NCBI GenBank assembly: GCA_003290165.1
Contig: QNQO01006217.1
Location: forward strand, 62,001 to 126,000
Direction: 5' to 3'
DNA from: Berberis thunbergii
Lineage: Eukaryota > Streptophyta > Magnoliopsida > Ranunculales > Berberidaceae
Length of the DNA: 64,000 nt
The notes beneath the pieces were generated by a model that did not search any database, was not told the origin of the DNA, and worked only from the letters and a program-made list of their open reading frames with translations. Every line of letters begins with the position of its first letter. Positions within the stretch are counted from its first letter, which is position 1. Shown here in pieces: positions 50,180-62,149 of the stretch. The position numbers and the translations under genes are program-made.

Positions 50180-51546
50180 TGTTTTTTTATGAACGAACGG
50201 AATGTGAATTACAAACTGTGGTTCTAAGTTCTAACTAATAGGATAATCAGATCTTAGCGGATCCATTGCCTGCCATACCAAGAAATTTCCTAACAGTTGT
50301 GACACAACATTTGATCTAAAATGACAGGAGTACACGATGGCTTGTTTTCAATTTGTTATGGGCTGTGTTTAACCAACCCCCAACGCTTAACACCATAACA
50401 AGAAATTGAGCTCAACTTTAAGAGAATACCATTGCTGTGCACCCAACAAAATGAAAATGGTGTCAATCAGTACCTATCTCCGTCCTTATTTCCCTCCCCA
50501 TCTTCAACAACGATAGTCAATACTTTACTTTCACTGCCATTTAAGAGCTTATCCACTTTTATCAAAAACGATGACTTCAATTTTCCAAGTGAATGGGATC
50601 AATTACTATTTATTAATAATATCAAATAGTAAATACAATAAGTACCATTAGATGGATTGGAGTCCATTGACAATCTTTCTTAATTTTTATTGTTTTCACA
50701 ATACCTTGGACGCAGTTGAAACTTTTCTAAGTTATTTAGTTCATCGCATTTGTTAGACATTTTACGTTTCTCATGCAAACCAATCTAAATCGTACAAGTT
50801 CTAAAATAAACTTTGGACTTCTTAAGGCAAGTTAGTTAATTTTTGTATTTCCTATGACCAGTTTAGTTTGCAAATTGAGATCAAAAGGATTTTTCAAAAA
50901 AAAAAAAGCATAAGGCATAAAATGAGTCCGCGAGGAAACGGGAGAGCCATCCCCCTCGAGATTCACACGGGCACACATCTCGAGAGGGATGGAGGGTCAC
51001 ACCCCCTCCCTCGCCAGTTTCCTCGCTCGTTTCTCTGCCATTTAGAATCACCGAGCATAAAATATACAAAACTAATCAGAAATTCTAGATGGCGAGCGAG
51101 GGAGGGGTGTGACCACTCATCCCGCTCGAGATGCACACATACATCCTCGAGATGCATAAAAGCACGAATCTCGAGAAAATGAGCGGTCACACCACCCTCC
51201 CTCAGCTGTTTTCCTCTGACAGTTAGACAGGCTCAAAACTAATTGTATCACTGATCGGGTCTTTGTTGTTGAATATCTCAGAAAAAAGTTGATTGGATTT
51301 TTGCAAACAAGTTAAGTTACAATAAATGGTGGTGGCTCATATCTAAAAGAGACGGTGCTAGTAACATCTACCTTTAGCGGTCTGAAGTCGAACACGTTTA
51401 CGCAAAAATTCCATTCTCCTCTCTTCTTCAACAATTAATTGAATTCTCAAACTTTGAAGAACAATCGAAACCCAATCCATAGTCAGAACCAAAGCTTCAC
51501 TTTAGTTGCAACGAGAGAGATGATATAACATGATAGGGTTTTTAGA
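49152..51546. promoter_or_regulatory. Divergent intergenic region between ABCG and DnaJ genes
   Basis: This 2.4 kb must contain the promoters of both genes, since they are transcribed away from each other. No gene is seen. An A-run of about 28 bases is at 50151-50178. A CTCGAG-rich, GC-rich island with inverted repeats lies at 50930-51225 and is listed separately. TATA-like sites near 49340 cannot be assigned. Confidence 0.6.
50930..51225. repeat. GC-rich island with five CTCGAG sites and inverted repeats upstream of DnaJ
   Basis: CTCGAG occurs at 50955, 50979, 51125, 51146 and 51170. GGGTCACACCCCCTCCCTCG (from about 50994) is inverted as CGAGGGAGGGGTGTGACC near 51096-51114. A third related stretch, CGGTCACACCACCCTCCCTC, follows at 51183. 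The unit looks duplicated and inverted. It could be a small transposable element or a promoter module. Confidence 0.6.
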
Positions 51547-54500
51547 ATGGATCACTACAAGGTTCTTGGAATAACTAATGACGCAAGCAAGGCAGAGATC
51601 AAGGACGCCTTCAGAAAACTTGCTATTAAATTTCACCCAGACAAGCACACCCAATCCTCCGATTCCATCAAACAAAACGCCCTTCTCAGATTCAAACTGG
51701 TCTCCGAGGCTTACGAGGTTCTCATCGACGATCGAAAGCGTGCCCAATACAATATAAGCAGATCAAGTGGTGCTGGTTTTGCTGGTGGTACCCGTGGTAG
51801 TGGTGCTGGTTATGGGAGGTATAACGATTACAGTAATGCAGGAAAGGGTTCTTATTACGGTTACGGACCCGGAAATGGTTCTTACGGATCCGGAAAGGGG
51901 TCCTATTACGGACCCAGATACAGTGAAACCCCAAGGAGTGGTCCTGGTTTACACTACTCCGTTCGATTTGTAAACATGGGGAGCTTTATTCGCAACCTCG
52001 CTGTGGCAAGGTAACTCCTTTCCAGAATTACTATATCTACATGTAATAGAGACCTTGACCTTTTGATTGGAGATCAAACCACCTAAATCCTTTGATTGGG
52101 GATTAGCCACCAAATAAATTAAATAAAACTTGTATTGCTTACCTAAACTCTATTACATCATATGTATTTATAACTGAAAGCAAAATAATACTTCCTAATT
52201 GAATTCAAACCTAATTCTAAAAATAATACTTCCTAATTGAATTCAACCTAATTCTAATCAAACAATAATTCCTAATTCAAAAATAGAACTAAGACATTCT
52301 AATCTCAAGTAACTACTAAATAGGATTGGTATCCTAACATCCCATGCCGCCTGAAACAAGGCTTGTCCTCAAGCCTGAAAATTTAGAAAACGGACACGAA
52401 ACTGCTCGTAGTCCTCTCAAGTAGCTTCCTCCACAGGACGGTCGGTCCACTTGATAAGCCAGCGTGTAACAGGCTTATTATGGCGTTCAAATAATCCTCG
52501 ATCAAGCAGTTTCTCCGGGATGGCAAGAATAGGTAAAGTAGGGTCTGGAGTAATACCATTACCTAACTTCTGCTTTAAAAGAGAAACATGGAAAATGGGG
52601 TGGATACGAGATGCAGCCGGAAGATCAAGTTTGTAAGCCACAGAACCGATCTTTTCAAGGATGCGAAAAGGCCCATGAAACTTAGGAGAAAGCTTAGTGT
52701 AAGTCTGAGATGCAGCCGTGGATTGACGATATGGTTGCAGGCGTAAGAAAACCCAATCATTAACTTCAAAATGGCGCTCAGTGCGCTTACCATCAACATA
52801 TATTTTCATACGTGCCTTAGTCTGATGAAGGTTATCCTTGAGAACTTGCAGAGTGCGATCACGGTCCCGTAAAGCAAGGTCAACGGCATGAACCGCGGTG
52901 CTACCAGGTATATAGGTCGAGATCGTCGGAGGGGCCCGACTATAAACAGCTTCGAAGGGAGTCATTTTGATGGCACTATGATATGTAGTATTGTACCACC
53001 ATTCAGCCCAAAGTACCCATTTTGTCCAACGACTAGGATGATGACTAGCAAAACAGCGAAGATAACACTCTAAGGTACGATTGGTAACTTTAGTTTGACC
53101 ATCAGTTTGGAGATGATAGGCGGAACTACGACATAATTGAGTATCTTGCAACTCAAAAAAGGCCTCCCAAAAATTACTTAAGAAAACCGGATCACGATCG
53201 CTTACAATAGAACGAGGCATACCATGGAGGCGAGTGATGTCCCGCACAAAGACTTCGGCAACTGATGACGCGGTGTAAGGATGAGCCAAATAACTGAAGT
53301 GCGCATACTTGGAAAGACGATCAACAACTACCAAAATCGTCGATTTGCGATTAGATATTGGTAATCCATCAATAAAATCCATAGAAATATCCAACCAAAT
53401 ATCATCGGGTATTGGTAAGGGATTAAGTAACCCAGGAGGAGAAAGAGCTTCACTCTTATTCCGTTGGCAGATATCACAATGAGAAATAAACAACTTGACA
53501 GCAGCTTTCATACCAGGCCAGTAAAAATTATGGTGAAGATGTTTATATGTGCGGAGAAAACCGGAATGGCCGCCAGATGGCGAGGAATGGAACTCATGTA
53601 AAAGTTTGGAACACCAAGACGATGATGGAACTACCACAAGGCGACCTTTATAGCGAAGAATACCATGCTCATATGAATAATGTAGTCGAGGACATGATTG
53701 TTGACAACTATCAATAATAGTACGCATGGAAGGATCGAGATGACACTCCTGGCTAATTTCATCAACACTGAAAAATGCCGGGGAAGATAGAGCCAACAAG
53801 GAACCGCCGGAAGGCAAACGAGAAAGTGCATCTGCAGCTTGATTGACGGAACCAGAGCGATAAATAATTTCATAGTCATAGCCAAGTAATTTAGAGAGCC
53901 ACTTTTGTTGTTCAAGAGATGAGAGTCGTTGGTCCAGAAAATATTTGAGACTACGATGATCTGTATAGATTTTGAAGTGTCGACCCAGGAGATAAGGCCT
54001 CCATTTCTGTACAGCAGCAACAATAGCCAACATTTCCTTATCATAAATGGACATGTTCAAATTGCGTCCAGAAAGACCTTTACTGAAATACGCAAGGAGA
54101 CGACCGCTTTGCATAAGTACCGCACCAATGCCACCATGAGAGGCGTCACATTCAATATAAAATTCAGCATTGAAATCAGGGAGAGCCAGTACGGGGGTAG
54201 AAGTCAAGGCGGTTTTAAGAGCAGAAAAGAACTTGGAAGCATCATCACTCCAGATAAAAGAATCATTCTTTAATAACTGGGTCAAAGGAGCACTAATCTT
54301 ACCATAATCGCGAACAAATTTACGGTAGTACCCGGTGAGGCCAAGAAACCCACGAAGATCCGTCAAAGGACACGGCCAGTTGACAACACTCGCAATTTTA
54401 TCATCGTCAACTGCAACACCAAGACCAGAAATAATATGTCCAAGATACCCAATAGAAGATTGAGCAAAAGAACACTTGGACGCCTTCGCAAAAAGCTTAT

Positions 54501-57500
54501 GAGTGCGCAATAGCCCAAAAACAATAGAAAGATGGTGTAGGTGATCAGAGAGTGAGGCACTATACACCAATATATCATCAAAGAACACGAGGACAAAGTT
54601 ACGCAAGTGAGGACGAAAAATGTCATTCATCAAACTCTCAAAAGTGGCTGGGGCATTGCTTAACCCGAACGGCATAACCAAAAACTCATAATGACCATCG
54701 TGCGTGCGAAAAGCCGTCTTGGAAATATCCGGTTCATGAACCCGAATTTGGTGATAACCTAAGCGTAAATCGAGCTTAGAAAACACAGATGCGCCGTGCA
54801 ATTCGTCCAATAATTCATCCACAATCGGAATCGGAAAGCGGCCCTTAATAGTGATTTTATTAAGGGCTCGATAGTCAACACACATGCGCCAAGAACCATC
54901 CTTCTTTCGAACCAAAAGAACAGGTGAAGAATAAGGGCTGGTGCTGGGACGAATAAGGCCTGCAGCCTTCAATTCAGATACAACTTTATCAATTTCGGCT
55001 TTTTGAAAGTGAGGTTATCGATATGGCCGAACATTTACAGGAGAAGCATCTGAGAAAATCGGAATATGGTGATCATGTGCTCGGGCGGGGGGAAGGGTGG
55101 TAGTAGTGCCAAAGACATCTGAAAATTGAGCAAGAAGCAGTTGAACGACAACTGGAATAGAAGCGCCCAGGTCAACTGCCCGAGTTAACTGTAAAAGAAT
55201 GCCGTGACTTTCCTGTCGTAAAGAACGATGGACCGGGGTACTATCCATGAACATGACCATAGGAGAATTGTCGCCGATTAATGTATAAGTACGATCAGCC
55301 ACCGAGAAGGACATAATCAATTTGGAAAAATCCCAAGTAATAACACCCAAAGAACGAAGCCAGTCAGCACCGAGAACCACATCACAGCCAGTGATACCTA
55401 GAAGGAAGAAGTGTCCGTGGAACTCATAATCTTGTAATTTAAGGGAAACATCCCGACAAGAACCTGGACTATGCAAATGGCCACCATCCGCAATCGTGAC
55501 GCGTAAAGCACCATCTTTGTGGATTGGAAACCCACATTTTTTGGCAAAAGACGGGTGCAAAAAATTATGAGTTGAACCAGAGTCAACTAAGATAGTGACA
55601 GTCCTGTGTTTTAATTGTCCAGTGAGACGCATGATTTCAGGCCGCGGAGACCTGAGAAGGGCATGCAGAGAAATCTCGAGAGGAGGATCGGATAAGGTAT
55701 GATCCAGAATAGGGGGCGCAACATCAGAACCGTCGTCTTCTTCCTCATGACCCTCGAGGAGCAAAACGTGGGGCTGAGGACAACGATGGTCGCGCTTATA
55801 TACTTCATCATAGTTAAAGCAAAGGCCCTTGGCACGGCGTTCCTGTTGTTCAGCCCATGACAAACGTTTAACACCTGGTGGTAAACTAGGAACTGGCTTT
55901 GAAGAATTTGCAGCAGGCACAGGGTTAGCAAAATGTCGGACATGCCCTTTTGATCGAGTAGCATTAATGGCATCTTCTTGACATAAAGCCAACTCAAAAG
56001 CATGTGTAATACTGGTAGGGTGTAACATCCGAACGCCTGCTTGAATATCAACACGCAAACCTGATAGAAAAATGCTAATCTGATGTGGTTCAGACAACCC
56101 GGGCACCAAATTAGATAGCTTTTCGAACTCGGTAATAAATGAGCGAACCGTGCCTCGTTGTACTAACTTGGAAAGAGAACTACACGGGTCGATATGTTCG
56201 CGAGAACCAAAGCGAGAGCAAAGAGCTTTCGAAAACTGTGGCCACGTTAGTGTGCCGAGTGATTGGCGAATCCATCGATACCAAGAGTTGGCATCACCTT
56301 GAAGGTGAAGAGCGGCAACGAGTAGCATCTGCTCGCTGGAAAGGCCATTGAGTTCCCGGTACTGCTCGGCTTGAAATAACCAACCATACGGATCAGTTCC
56401 GTCGAAACGGGGTAAATCAATACGGAGGCCCTTGCCCGAAATAGGAATAATTGGCCGTTGGGGATCCGGTGGAACGTATGGTGCTGGCCGACCTGGTTGG
56501 AGATTCCGTAATGCCTCTAGAATAGTGGCATTGGTGGTCTCAAGTGAGTGGAGGTGGGAAGAAAGCCCAGCAACCTAAGCAGTAAGATCATTGACCTGCT
56601 CTTGCAATTCAGCAACCGTCATGTTGATTGAAATTGAAAAAAATCAGAAGCGATGAGTATGATGAAGTGTTGGATCTGGAACCGATGAAGCGCTTATACA
56701 AGAAGCGCTGAGACAAGAAGTTGATAAGTATGATGAGTATGAAGAAGAGCTAAGACCGATGAACCTGGAATCAATGGAAACCGATGAAACAGCGAGCGGA
56801 TCTGTTGGAACCGATGAACCAAGGGCGGATCTGTTGGAACCGATGAACCGAGGGCGGATCTGTGGAAGAAGAAGATAACCGATGAACCTGGAAGCAGTTC
56901 AAGCTTGAAGAGAACCGATGAGGGCGGATTTGTGGAAGAAGAAGCGGCGCTGAAACGGGGAGCCTGCAATTCGACAAAGCCCGGAAGGGAGGATGAACAA
57001 AGCCCTGGCGAAGGGGTGCTGAGGCGAGGGCGAGGGGGCTGTTGCGAAGCGGTTCTGGTGCTGTGGCGAGGGCGAGGGTTGCTGTGGCGAAGCGGTGCGG
57101 CGGCGAAGGGGAGCTGTTGCGAGGCGGATCTGTTGCTGCGAAGGCCACATGTTTGTTTTTTTTTTTTTTTTTTTTTTTTTGTGGGAAGATCTGTGAGAGG
57201 GAGGTTGATGTTGAAGGCGAAGACAAACTAACAAGAAGAGAAAAAAAAATTTGGCTCAGAATCGATGATGCTCTGATACCAGATAATAGAGACCTTGACC
57301 TTTTGATTGGAGATCAAACCACCTAAATCCTTTGATTGGGGATTAGCCACCAAATAAATTAAATAAAACTTGTATTGCTTACGTAAACTCTATTAATTCA
57401 TATGTATTTATAACTGAAAGCAAAATAATACTTTCTAATTGAATTCAAACCTAATTCTAAAAATAATACTTCCTAATTGAATTCAACCTAATTCTAATCA

Positions 57501-57844
57501 AACAATAATTCCTAATTCAAAAATAGAACTAAGACATTCTAATCTCAAGTAACTACTAAATAGGATTGGTATCCTAACAACATGTGTTTTGGGAAGAACC
57601 CATTAAACGTTTTCCCAAAGTAATGGAGAATTCCATGTCAAGTTTTGATTTTTTACTTGTTATAATGGCAGAGAATGGGATGGCCACCATATTGCGTTAG
57701 AGGTGTTTGTTTTTATTCATTGATTCAAAAGGGAATTAATTGTTTTAATAAGGTGTCTTGGTTTGGTTTTGCAGTGTATTGTGTGCTGGGGTAGTTGCTA
57801 TTGAAGCATGTGGAGAAACGCTTTGGAAGGTGCAGAATTCTGGG
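51547..57844 (+). CDS. DnaJ-domain co-chaperone, dnaJ 72-like (exons 1-2)
   Basis: Exon 1 is 51547-52010 and exon 2 is 57775-57844; the phases join and give 178 codons up to NSG. Residues 1-70 form a J domain, MDHYKVLGITNDASKAEIKD onward, with the HPD motif at 31-33 that stimulates Hsp70 ATPase. A Gly/Tyr-rich stretch follows (about 77-135). A mildly hydrophobic segment, NLAVASVLCAGVVAIEACG, could be a membrane anchor. The layout resembles Arabidopsis dnaJ 72; this is from memory of the family. The first intron would be only about 220 bases without the retrotransposon at 52044-57579. The 3' end is unsettled: a GTAGGG donor follows NSG, but the next exon is unclear. Confidence 0.82.
52039..52043. 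repeat. Target-site duplication ACATG, left copy
   Basis: ACATG is found here and at 57580-57584, directly outside the two LTRs. Confidence 0.92.
52044..52339 (-). repeat. 3' LTR of the chromovirus-type element
   Basis: It spans TAATAGAGACC to ATCCTAACA on the plus strand. Inside, AATACTTCCTAATTGAATTC occurs twice in tandem. Confidence 0.92.
52417..55014 (-). pseudogene. Pol polyprotein of the chromovirus-type element (RT, RNase H, integrase, chromodomain)
   Basis: The open frame runs about 865 codons after a stop at 55015-55017. In order: RT with VDYRALNKITIKGRFPIPIV and the active-site block FFDDILVYS; RNase H with ECDASHGGIGAVL; integrase with an HHCC zinc region (HSGFLRTYKHL, CDICQRNK) and catalytic-core start MDFIDGLP; then a chromodomain-like tail with RWLIKWTDRPVEEAT. 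A TGA at 52417-52419 cuts the tail. These breaks mean this copy cannot make a full polyprotein. Confidence 0.92.
55015..56622 (-). pseudogene. Gag-protease part of the chromovirus-type element
   Basis: The likely ATG is at 56622, just inside the leader. An in-frame TAG sits 15 codons later (56575-56577). The gag domain follows (LLVAALHLQGDANSWYRWIR). The zinc knuckle near 55810 reads CFNYDEVYKRDHRC, with Tyr where the family has its second Cys. A retropepsin-like motif, VDSGSTHNFL, comes next. The frame ends at a TAA (55015-55017) where pol would continue. Two of these changes are of the G-to-A or C-to-T type expected from methylated cytosine decay. Confidence 0.88.
57155..57180. repeat. Poly(T) tract in the element leader
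   Basis: There are about 25 T residues on the plus strand, with GC-rich GAGGCGAGGGCGAGG-type sequence beside it. Frames opened here are compositional. Confidence 0.8.
57270..57281 (-). other. Primer-binding site for initiator tRNA-Met
   Basis: The minus strand reads TGGTATCAGAGC, complementary to the 3' end of plant initiator tRNA-Met. It is two bases from the 5' LTR. Confidence 0.93.
57284..57579 (-). repeat. 5' LTR of the chromovirus-type element
   Basis: This is the 296-base repeat matching 52044-52339 with four substitutions. It is followed by ACATG at 57580-57584. Confidence 0.92.
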
Positions 57845-59136
57845 GTAGGGACGAGCTTTATGCTTTTATTGCTGTTTTTGCTCTTGAATTCATATGTATC
57901 TTTTATGCTTCCCAGTTTTTCCTTTTTGTCATTCTGCTATTCTGAATGCCATTCTTCACAAATAATGTGGAAATATTAGAAATAGATATCAGGGGTAGAT
58001 GGAGAGCGAGGTTGCACAAGCACGATTCAGCAAATTTCCAAAAATTAGGACTCGGCGACACATCATACCTTTTTTAAAATAAGTCATGAACATAAACATT
58101 AATCTAATAAAGAAAATATTTAAGTAAAAAAGAACAAGAAATATGAAGATCAAAATGAAGTACAAATTGTGCTGGAAAAGAAAGAAAAAAAAACATAGAG
58201 AAGATGTAAAAAAGTTGAAAAGAAAATGCACTCTGTCACCGAAATAAATAAATAAAGTAGAGTAGGGGAGACAAGAAATAAATGAGAGAATAAGAAGCAT
58301 AGAGATCACCCTCTTATCTTGCATCGCAATTGAAAAATTTTCACTTTAGATAGATTAATAACCTTCAAATTAGGTGGTTATATGCACATACCTAAAAGTA
58401 AAAAATATATAAAGTTGGTTGTCGAGTCTTTATTATGTTCTAACCAAGTTTTGGGTGTGTCGGAGGCGTGTCCAACACTTGTCGATACATTGACTATGTG
58501 TCTGACACATGTCGGGCGAGTGTTGGACACAGGTATGACAAGTTTTTCGAAGAGTCTGTGCTTCCTTGATAGAGAAACATGATTGATGCTCGCATGTCGT
58601 GTGTACGTTGTGTCCTTGAGTTAGCCCTCTTATATAAAATGTAACCATCTTCAAGTCATTTTTTTTGTTACACGCACACCTTAGATGCAGTAGTTTTTAG
58701 AATTATTCTATCACAATCAGCTTATATGTTCACTGAATTAAGAGCTTAATTGTTGGTTGAAACCTTAAGGCTTTCATCTGAGTACTTGATGCAAATGTTT
58801 ACTTCATTTTTTCAAATTCAATACAAGTGTATATGATCCCAAGGCAGCTATCCAGACAATGTCTTTCACTTACAAGAATTATGGGTTTAAGAATTCATAA
58901 AGTTTCAGGAGCTGATAAAATCATTTTTTTAGGACTTCACAGTATCAATTTTAATTCCTTTTTTTAATACCGAATTTAATTCCTTTCTAATTTATCTTTT
59001 GCAATCTCGTGTTGATTCCAAGCTGTCAAAACCTTGTTGGGGAATTGTCAGACTGATCTCTCTTTAGCTTCATATGATTTATTCGTGAAATAATGGTGTG
59101 GTTGTATTCAAATCCATTAAAATATGACGTCTTTAG
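57845..59136 (+). other. Probable intron 2 of the DnaJ gene
   Basis: It is bounded by a GTAGGG donor and a possible TCTTTAG acceptor. It contains a decayed copy of the hAT-like family seen at 36773-38116 (about 58010-58568). Nothing else is recognised. Confidence 0.4.
58010..58568. mobile_element. Decayed relative of the hAT-like element at 36773-38116
   Basis: It shares subterminal sequence with that element: AGCAAATTTCCAAAAATTAGG and ACTCGGCGACAC near 58030-58060, and a right end TCTGTGCTTCCTTG near 58555-58568. The left terminus and any target duplication could not be fixed. Confidence 0.5.
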
Positions 59137-59345
59137 GGAACATGTCCATGGAAAATTTGAGAACACGTCTTACATCTCTCCCTGAGTGCTCTCGCCTTTA
59201 TGATCAAGATCAAAAGGATAGGACTTTGTTCAGAGCATCATCAGAACATCAGCACCTCAAGGAGTTTCAGGATGAAAGTGATTCCCAGGGACGTGTGATC
59301 CAAGTTGAACTAGGAAATATCGAAAAATATGGTGAATATGTCTGA
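59137..59345 (+). CDS. Possible last exon or 3' UTR of the DnaJ gene
   Basis: An acceptor-like TCTTTAG at 59130-59136 precedes sequence less AT-rich than its surroundings. Joined in phase to exon 2 it gives only a short tail, GTCPWKI, before a stop. In another phase a 73-codon frame with MSMENLRTRLTSLPECSRLY is open to 59345. Homologues I recall end with a Lys/Glu-rich tail after NSG, which I could not find here. This call is weak. Confidence 0.25.
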
Positions 59346-61076
59346 CGTTATTACTTGCTGCAATTGAATAGACAATGAGATGGGGTAAAATCAATCAAAG
59401 ATGTTAAATGTATTAAGTAGTTCATGTTGTAGACATAAAATCTTGATGGACAGGAGCATCCTAAGGACATGTCCTTGGCTTTGGGTAGGAAGATGTAAAC
59501 AGGAGCATGCATCTTACATTCTTTGGTCTTTCTAGAATATATCATATGTTTAGGGTTTGGCCTGACACCCAGCTGAGCATTAGTTTACTGAAATAGTGAC
59601 ACTGAACTCGAGAAATTGTAGGAATACTTACATTGAGCTTGAGAGTGATTCCCGGGCAGTTAATTTTCCCACAATTGTTTTACGAATGGGGAATATCATT
59701 TGTTCTTAGTTCACTTCTAAGATAGGGTGTTATCAGGATGACAAAAGCTTAGGAGATTTTTGGTAACCAAGAATCTTCAGACCTTCCATTCTGCAAGGTT
59801 CATAAATAAATAATCTCTCTGGCCATCAAATTCCTCTCCGCTTGGATATTATCACTGTTACATTCCTCATTCTGGATTTGATTACTTGCAACTTCAGGAA
59901 CAGGTCATGTGTATTAGACTACAATCTCCCTTCGTAGACATAGCAGGAGAGATCTTGATGCAGGAGAATTTATAAAGTTCTTAATTTGGATTTTTAGGGT
60001 TCCTAATTTGGTTTCTAGGGTTCCTAATTTGCTTTCAAAGTTATTTACAAAATAACTTTAAGAAATTTTTCAATTTAATTAGGAGTATTTTTAGTTTCCT
60101 TTTAGGATTATGCATTATTTTTTTTTAGGAGTAGACTGTTTGTTATTTTAGTATTTTATTTTATTTTATTTTTTCTTTTAGAAATAGGCAGTTTCTTTTT
60201 AGGATTTATTAGGTAATATTTCTTTTATCGTTTAGGAAGAGATTTTGAACCCAATTTGGGTCAGATTTTTGGCAGATTACTTATTTTATTACGTATTTCG
60301 TTTTAGTATGATTATTGGAAATTGCCATCTTTTTTGGTAAAATTCTAATAATGAGTTTTAGCTATAAAGCCCAGCTTGTGGACTAATTTAGAGACAATTT
60401 TGATTAATTTTAATTGAACATTAGAGTATTTCTCTATGTTTTGGGCAATCTTCTTGTGTTCTTCCCTGTTAATTATTTGTTAAATTAGCCCGCAGGATAA
60501 TCGCTATTCTGCTCGGCATCAAATCTGCTCTTGCTTCCTCTTGTAGCAATGATATCTTCTCTCATTCAAGCTTCAGTTCTTGAACTAAGTCTTTAAAGTC
60601 ATCCTGTTCCTTTTCCATCAACTTTTCTCTTCCACTAACCTCCATCTAGGATGCATTATCTTTGATTTTAGCTTCATGTTTTTTCGAATGTCAGAAACAT
60701 GCATGATTAGCTCTATCGATGTGCTCTTCTGCATTCTGCAGCGCTCCCAATTGTCTTTAATCTCAAATCCAGGGTTGTGATTGTTAATTTCGTCCTATAA
60801 AATGTCATCAACATTGGGAGTGGCTCTTGTTGGGCACATGCAATGGAAAAGAACTAGAGGAAAATTGTTGCTCTCATGAGGTTTAAAGGTTTCTGAGGGT
60901 TTCTAGAGGCTCACAAGAGGAGCTCAAGCATCTATTGTCACATTCCCCCTGAAGCACATATTTCTCCTTATATCTCGAACCATTTCTCTTTAGTGGGCTT
61001 GTGAAACTAATTTATAAGTTTTCTAGCAAACTTGTTAAGTTTTTTTTTTAAATCGGCAAAACAGGACTATCTTTAA
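59346..61076. other. Intergenic region, nothing recognised
   Basis: AT-rich sequence. GGGTTCCTAATTTG-type words repeat near 59997-60035 and a TTTTA run is near 60150. It may contain LTR remnants but no boundary was found. Confidence 0.5.
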
Positions 61077-61545
61077 GGGTGTGTTTGATTCCATGGGAAA
61101 ATTACAATAAGGTTGTGCTTGATTCCAAGGAAAATTTGCCATGGGAAATTTACAAAAAGAAAGAAAAAATATAATATGAGAGCAAGTTGGAAAATATTCT
61201 TCATCTTGAGGTTGAAGATGACTAATTTTGGTAAAAAAATTCTTAGTTCCCCTTAAGAAAATATTTTCCACAATTTTGTAACAAACCAAGAGGATAGTAA
61301 TTATCATAAAAATGCATATTCTTAATTCATTCTCTCTCCCTTCTCACTTTTGGCAAAGTTTCTCCATCTTGAAGTTGAAGATAACTCTATTTTTGGTAAA
61401 TATTTTTTCACAAATTTGTAACGAACCAAGAGGAATAACGATAATCTCATTGCATGTTCTTCATTCACTTTTCCTCGTTCCTTCATTTCCCTTCTCACTT
61501 TTGGTAATTTTCTTAGGAAAAATTTCCTTGTAATCAAACGCACCC
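61077..61545. mobile_element. Tourist-like MITE
   Basis: The left end GGGTGTGTTTGATT pairs with the right end AATCAAACGCACCC. The flanking triplets are TAA on the left and CTA on the right, so the duplication is not clean. The interior contains two copies of a CTTCTCACTTTTGG-like stretch (about 61340 and 61490). Confidence 0.7.
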
Positions 61546-61548
61546 CTA

Positions 61549-61909
61549 GGGTCTATTTGATAGTATGAAATTTTGGCTGGAAAATCATTTTCAAGTAAAA
61601 TTCCATTTTCTGGTGTTTGATTTGAAAAACAAGTAGGAAATAAGTTTCCTGGTTCACTTGATTTTTCTCACTTTTTTTTTCTAACCCCCCCAGACCCCGA
61701 AAGAAAAGTTTTTCGAGTAAGAATGGAAAATTTATTATAAACAACTCTCAAACTACTTGTTTACAACAAAGACTGATTCAAGACTATGTTTTGTGGCAAT
61801 GAAATTACCAATATACCCATGACAAAAAGCATAATTTTTTAGGTGTAATCAAACACTAGAAAATCATTTTTCTAATAAAGTAATTTTTTTTGGGCTATCA
61901 AACATGCCC
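61549..61909. mobile_element. Second Tourist-like MITE directly adjoining the first
   Basis: The left end GGGTCTATTTGATAG pairs with the right end CTATCAAACATGCCC. CTA precedes it and TAA follows. Only three bases separate it from the element at 61077-61545. Non-coding. Confidence 0.7.
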
Positions 61910-62149
61910 TAAAAGAAAAATTGGAAGAGTTATAGGGGATGGGCTATGCTAGTGAGAAACTTGCAAAAGAAACCCAAAAACCAAAAAAAAAAAAAACTTA
62001 TGTCTCCATTGTCCTTTCCCAGCCAAACGTACAATTTTTTAAAGATTTACGATTAAAGATCAAAAATCGTCAACCATGATTTTAACCTCCTTGAAATCTT
62101 GCGAGGCAGTTTTCTTGATTCCCTAGAAGGCCTTGTTGTTTCCTTCCTT

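Larger units (their letters stand above)
52044..57579 (-). mobile_element. Ty3/gypsy chromovirus-type LTR retrotransposon in DnaJ intron 1
   Basis: The element is 5536 bases, antisense to the host gene. LTRs of 296 bases (52044-52339 and 57284-57579) differ at four positions. The minus strand has an initiator-tRNA-Met primer-binding site two bases inside the 5' LTR (57270-57281) and a purine-rich stretch, GGCGGCATGGGA, before the 3' LTR. One gag-pol frame runs minus strand and is cut by stops. Small size, short LTRs and a C-terminal chromodomain-like stretch fit the Reina-like chromoviruses, an inference. The high LTR identity implies a recent insertion. Confidence 0.93.

Noticed and set aside
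56899..57326. Frames on both strands near 57.0-57.3 kb
   Set aside because: They come from GAGGCGAGGG repeats and poly(T) in the retrotransposon leader.
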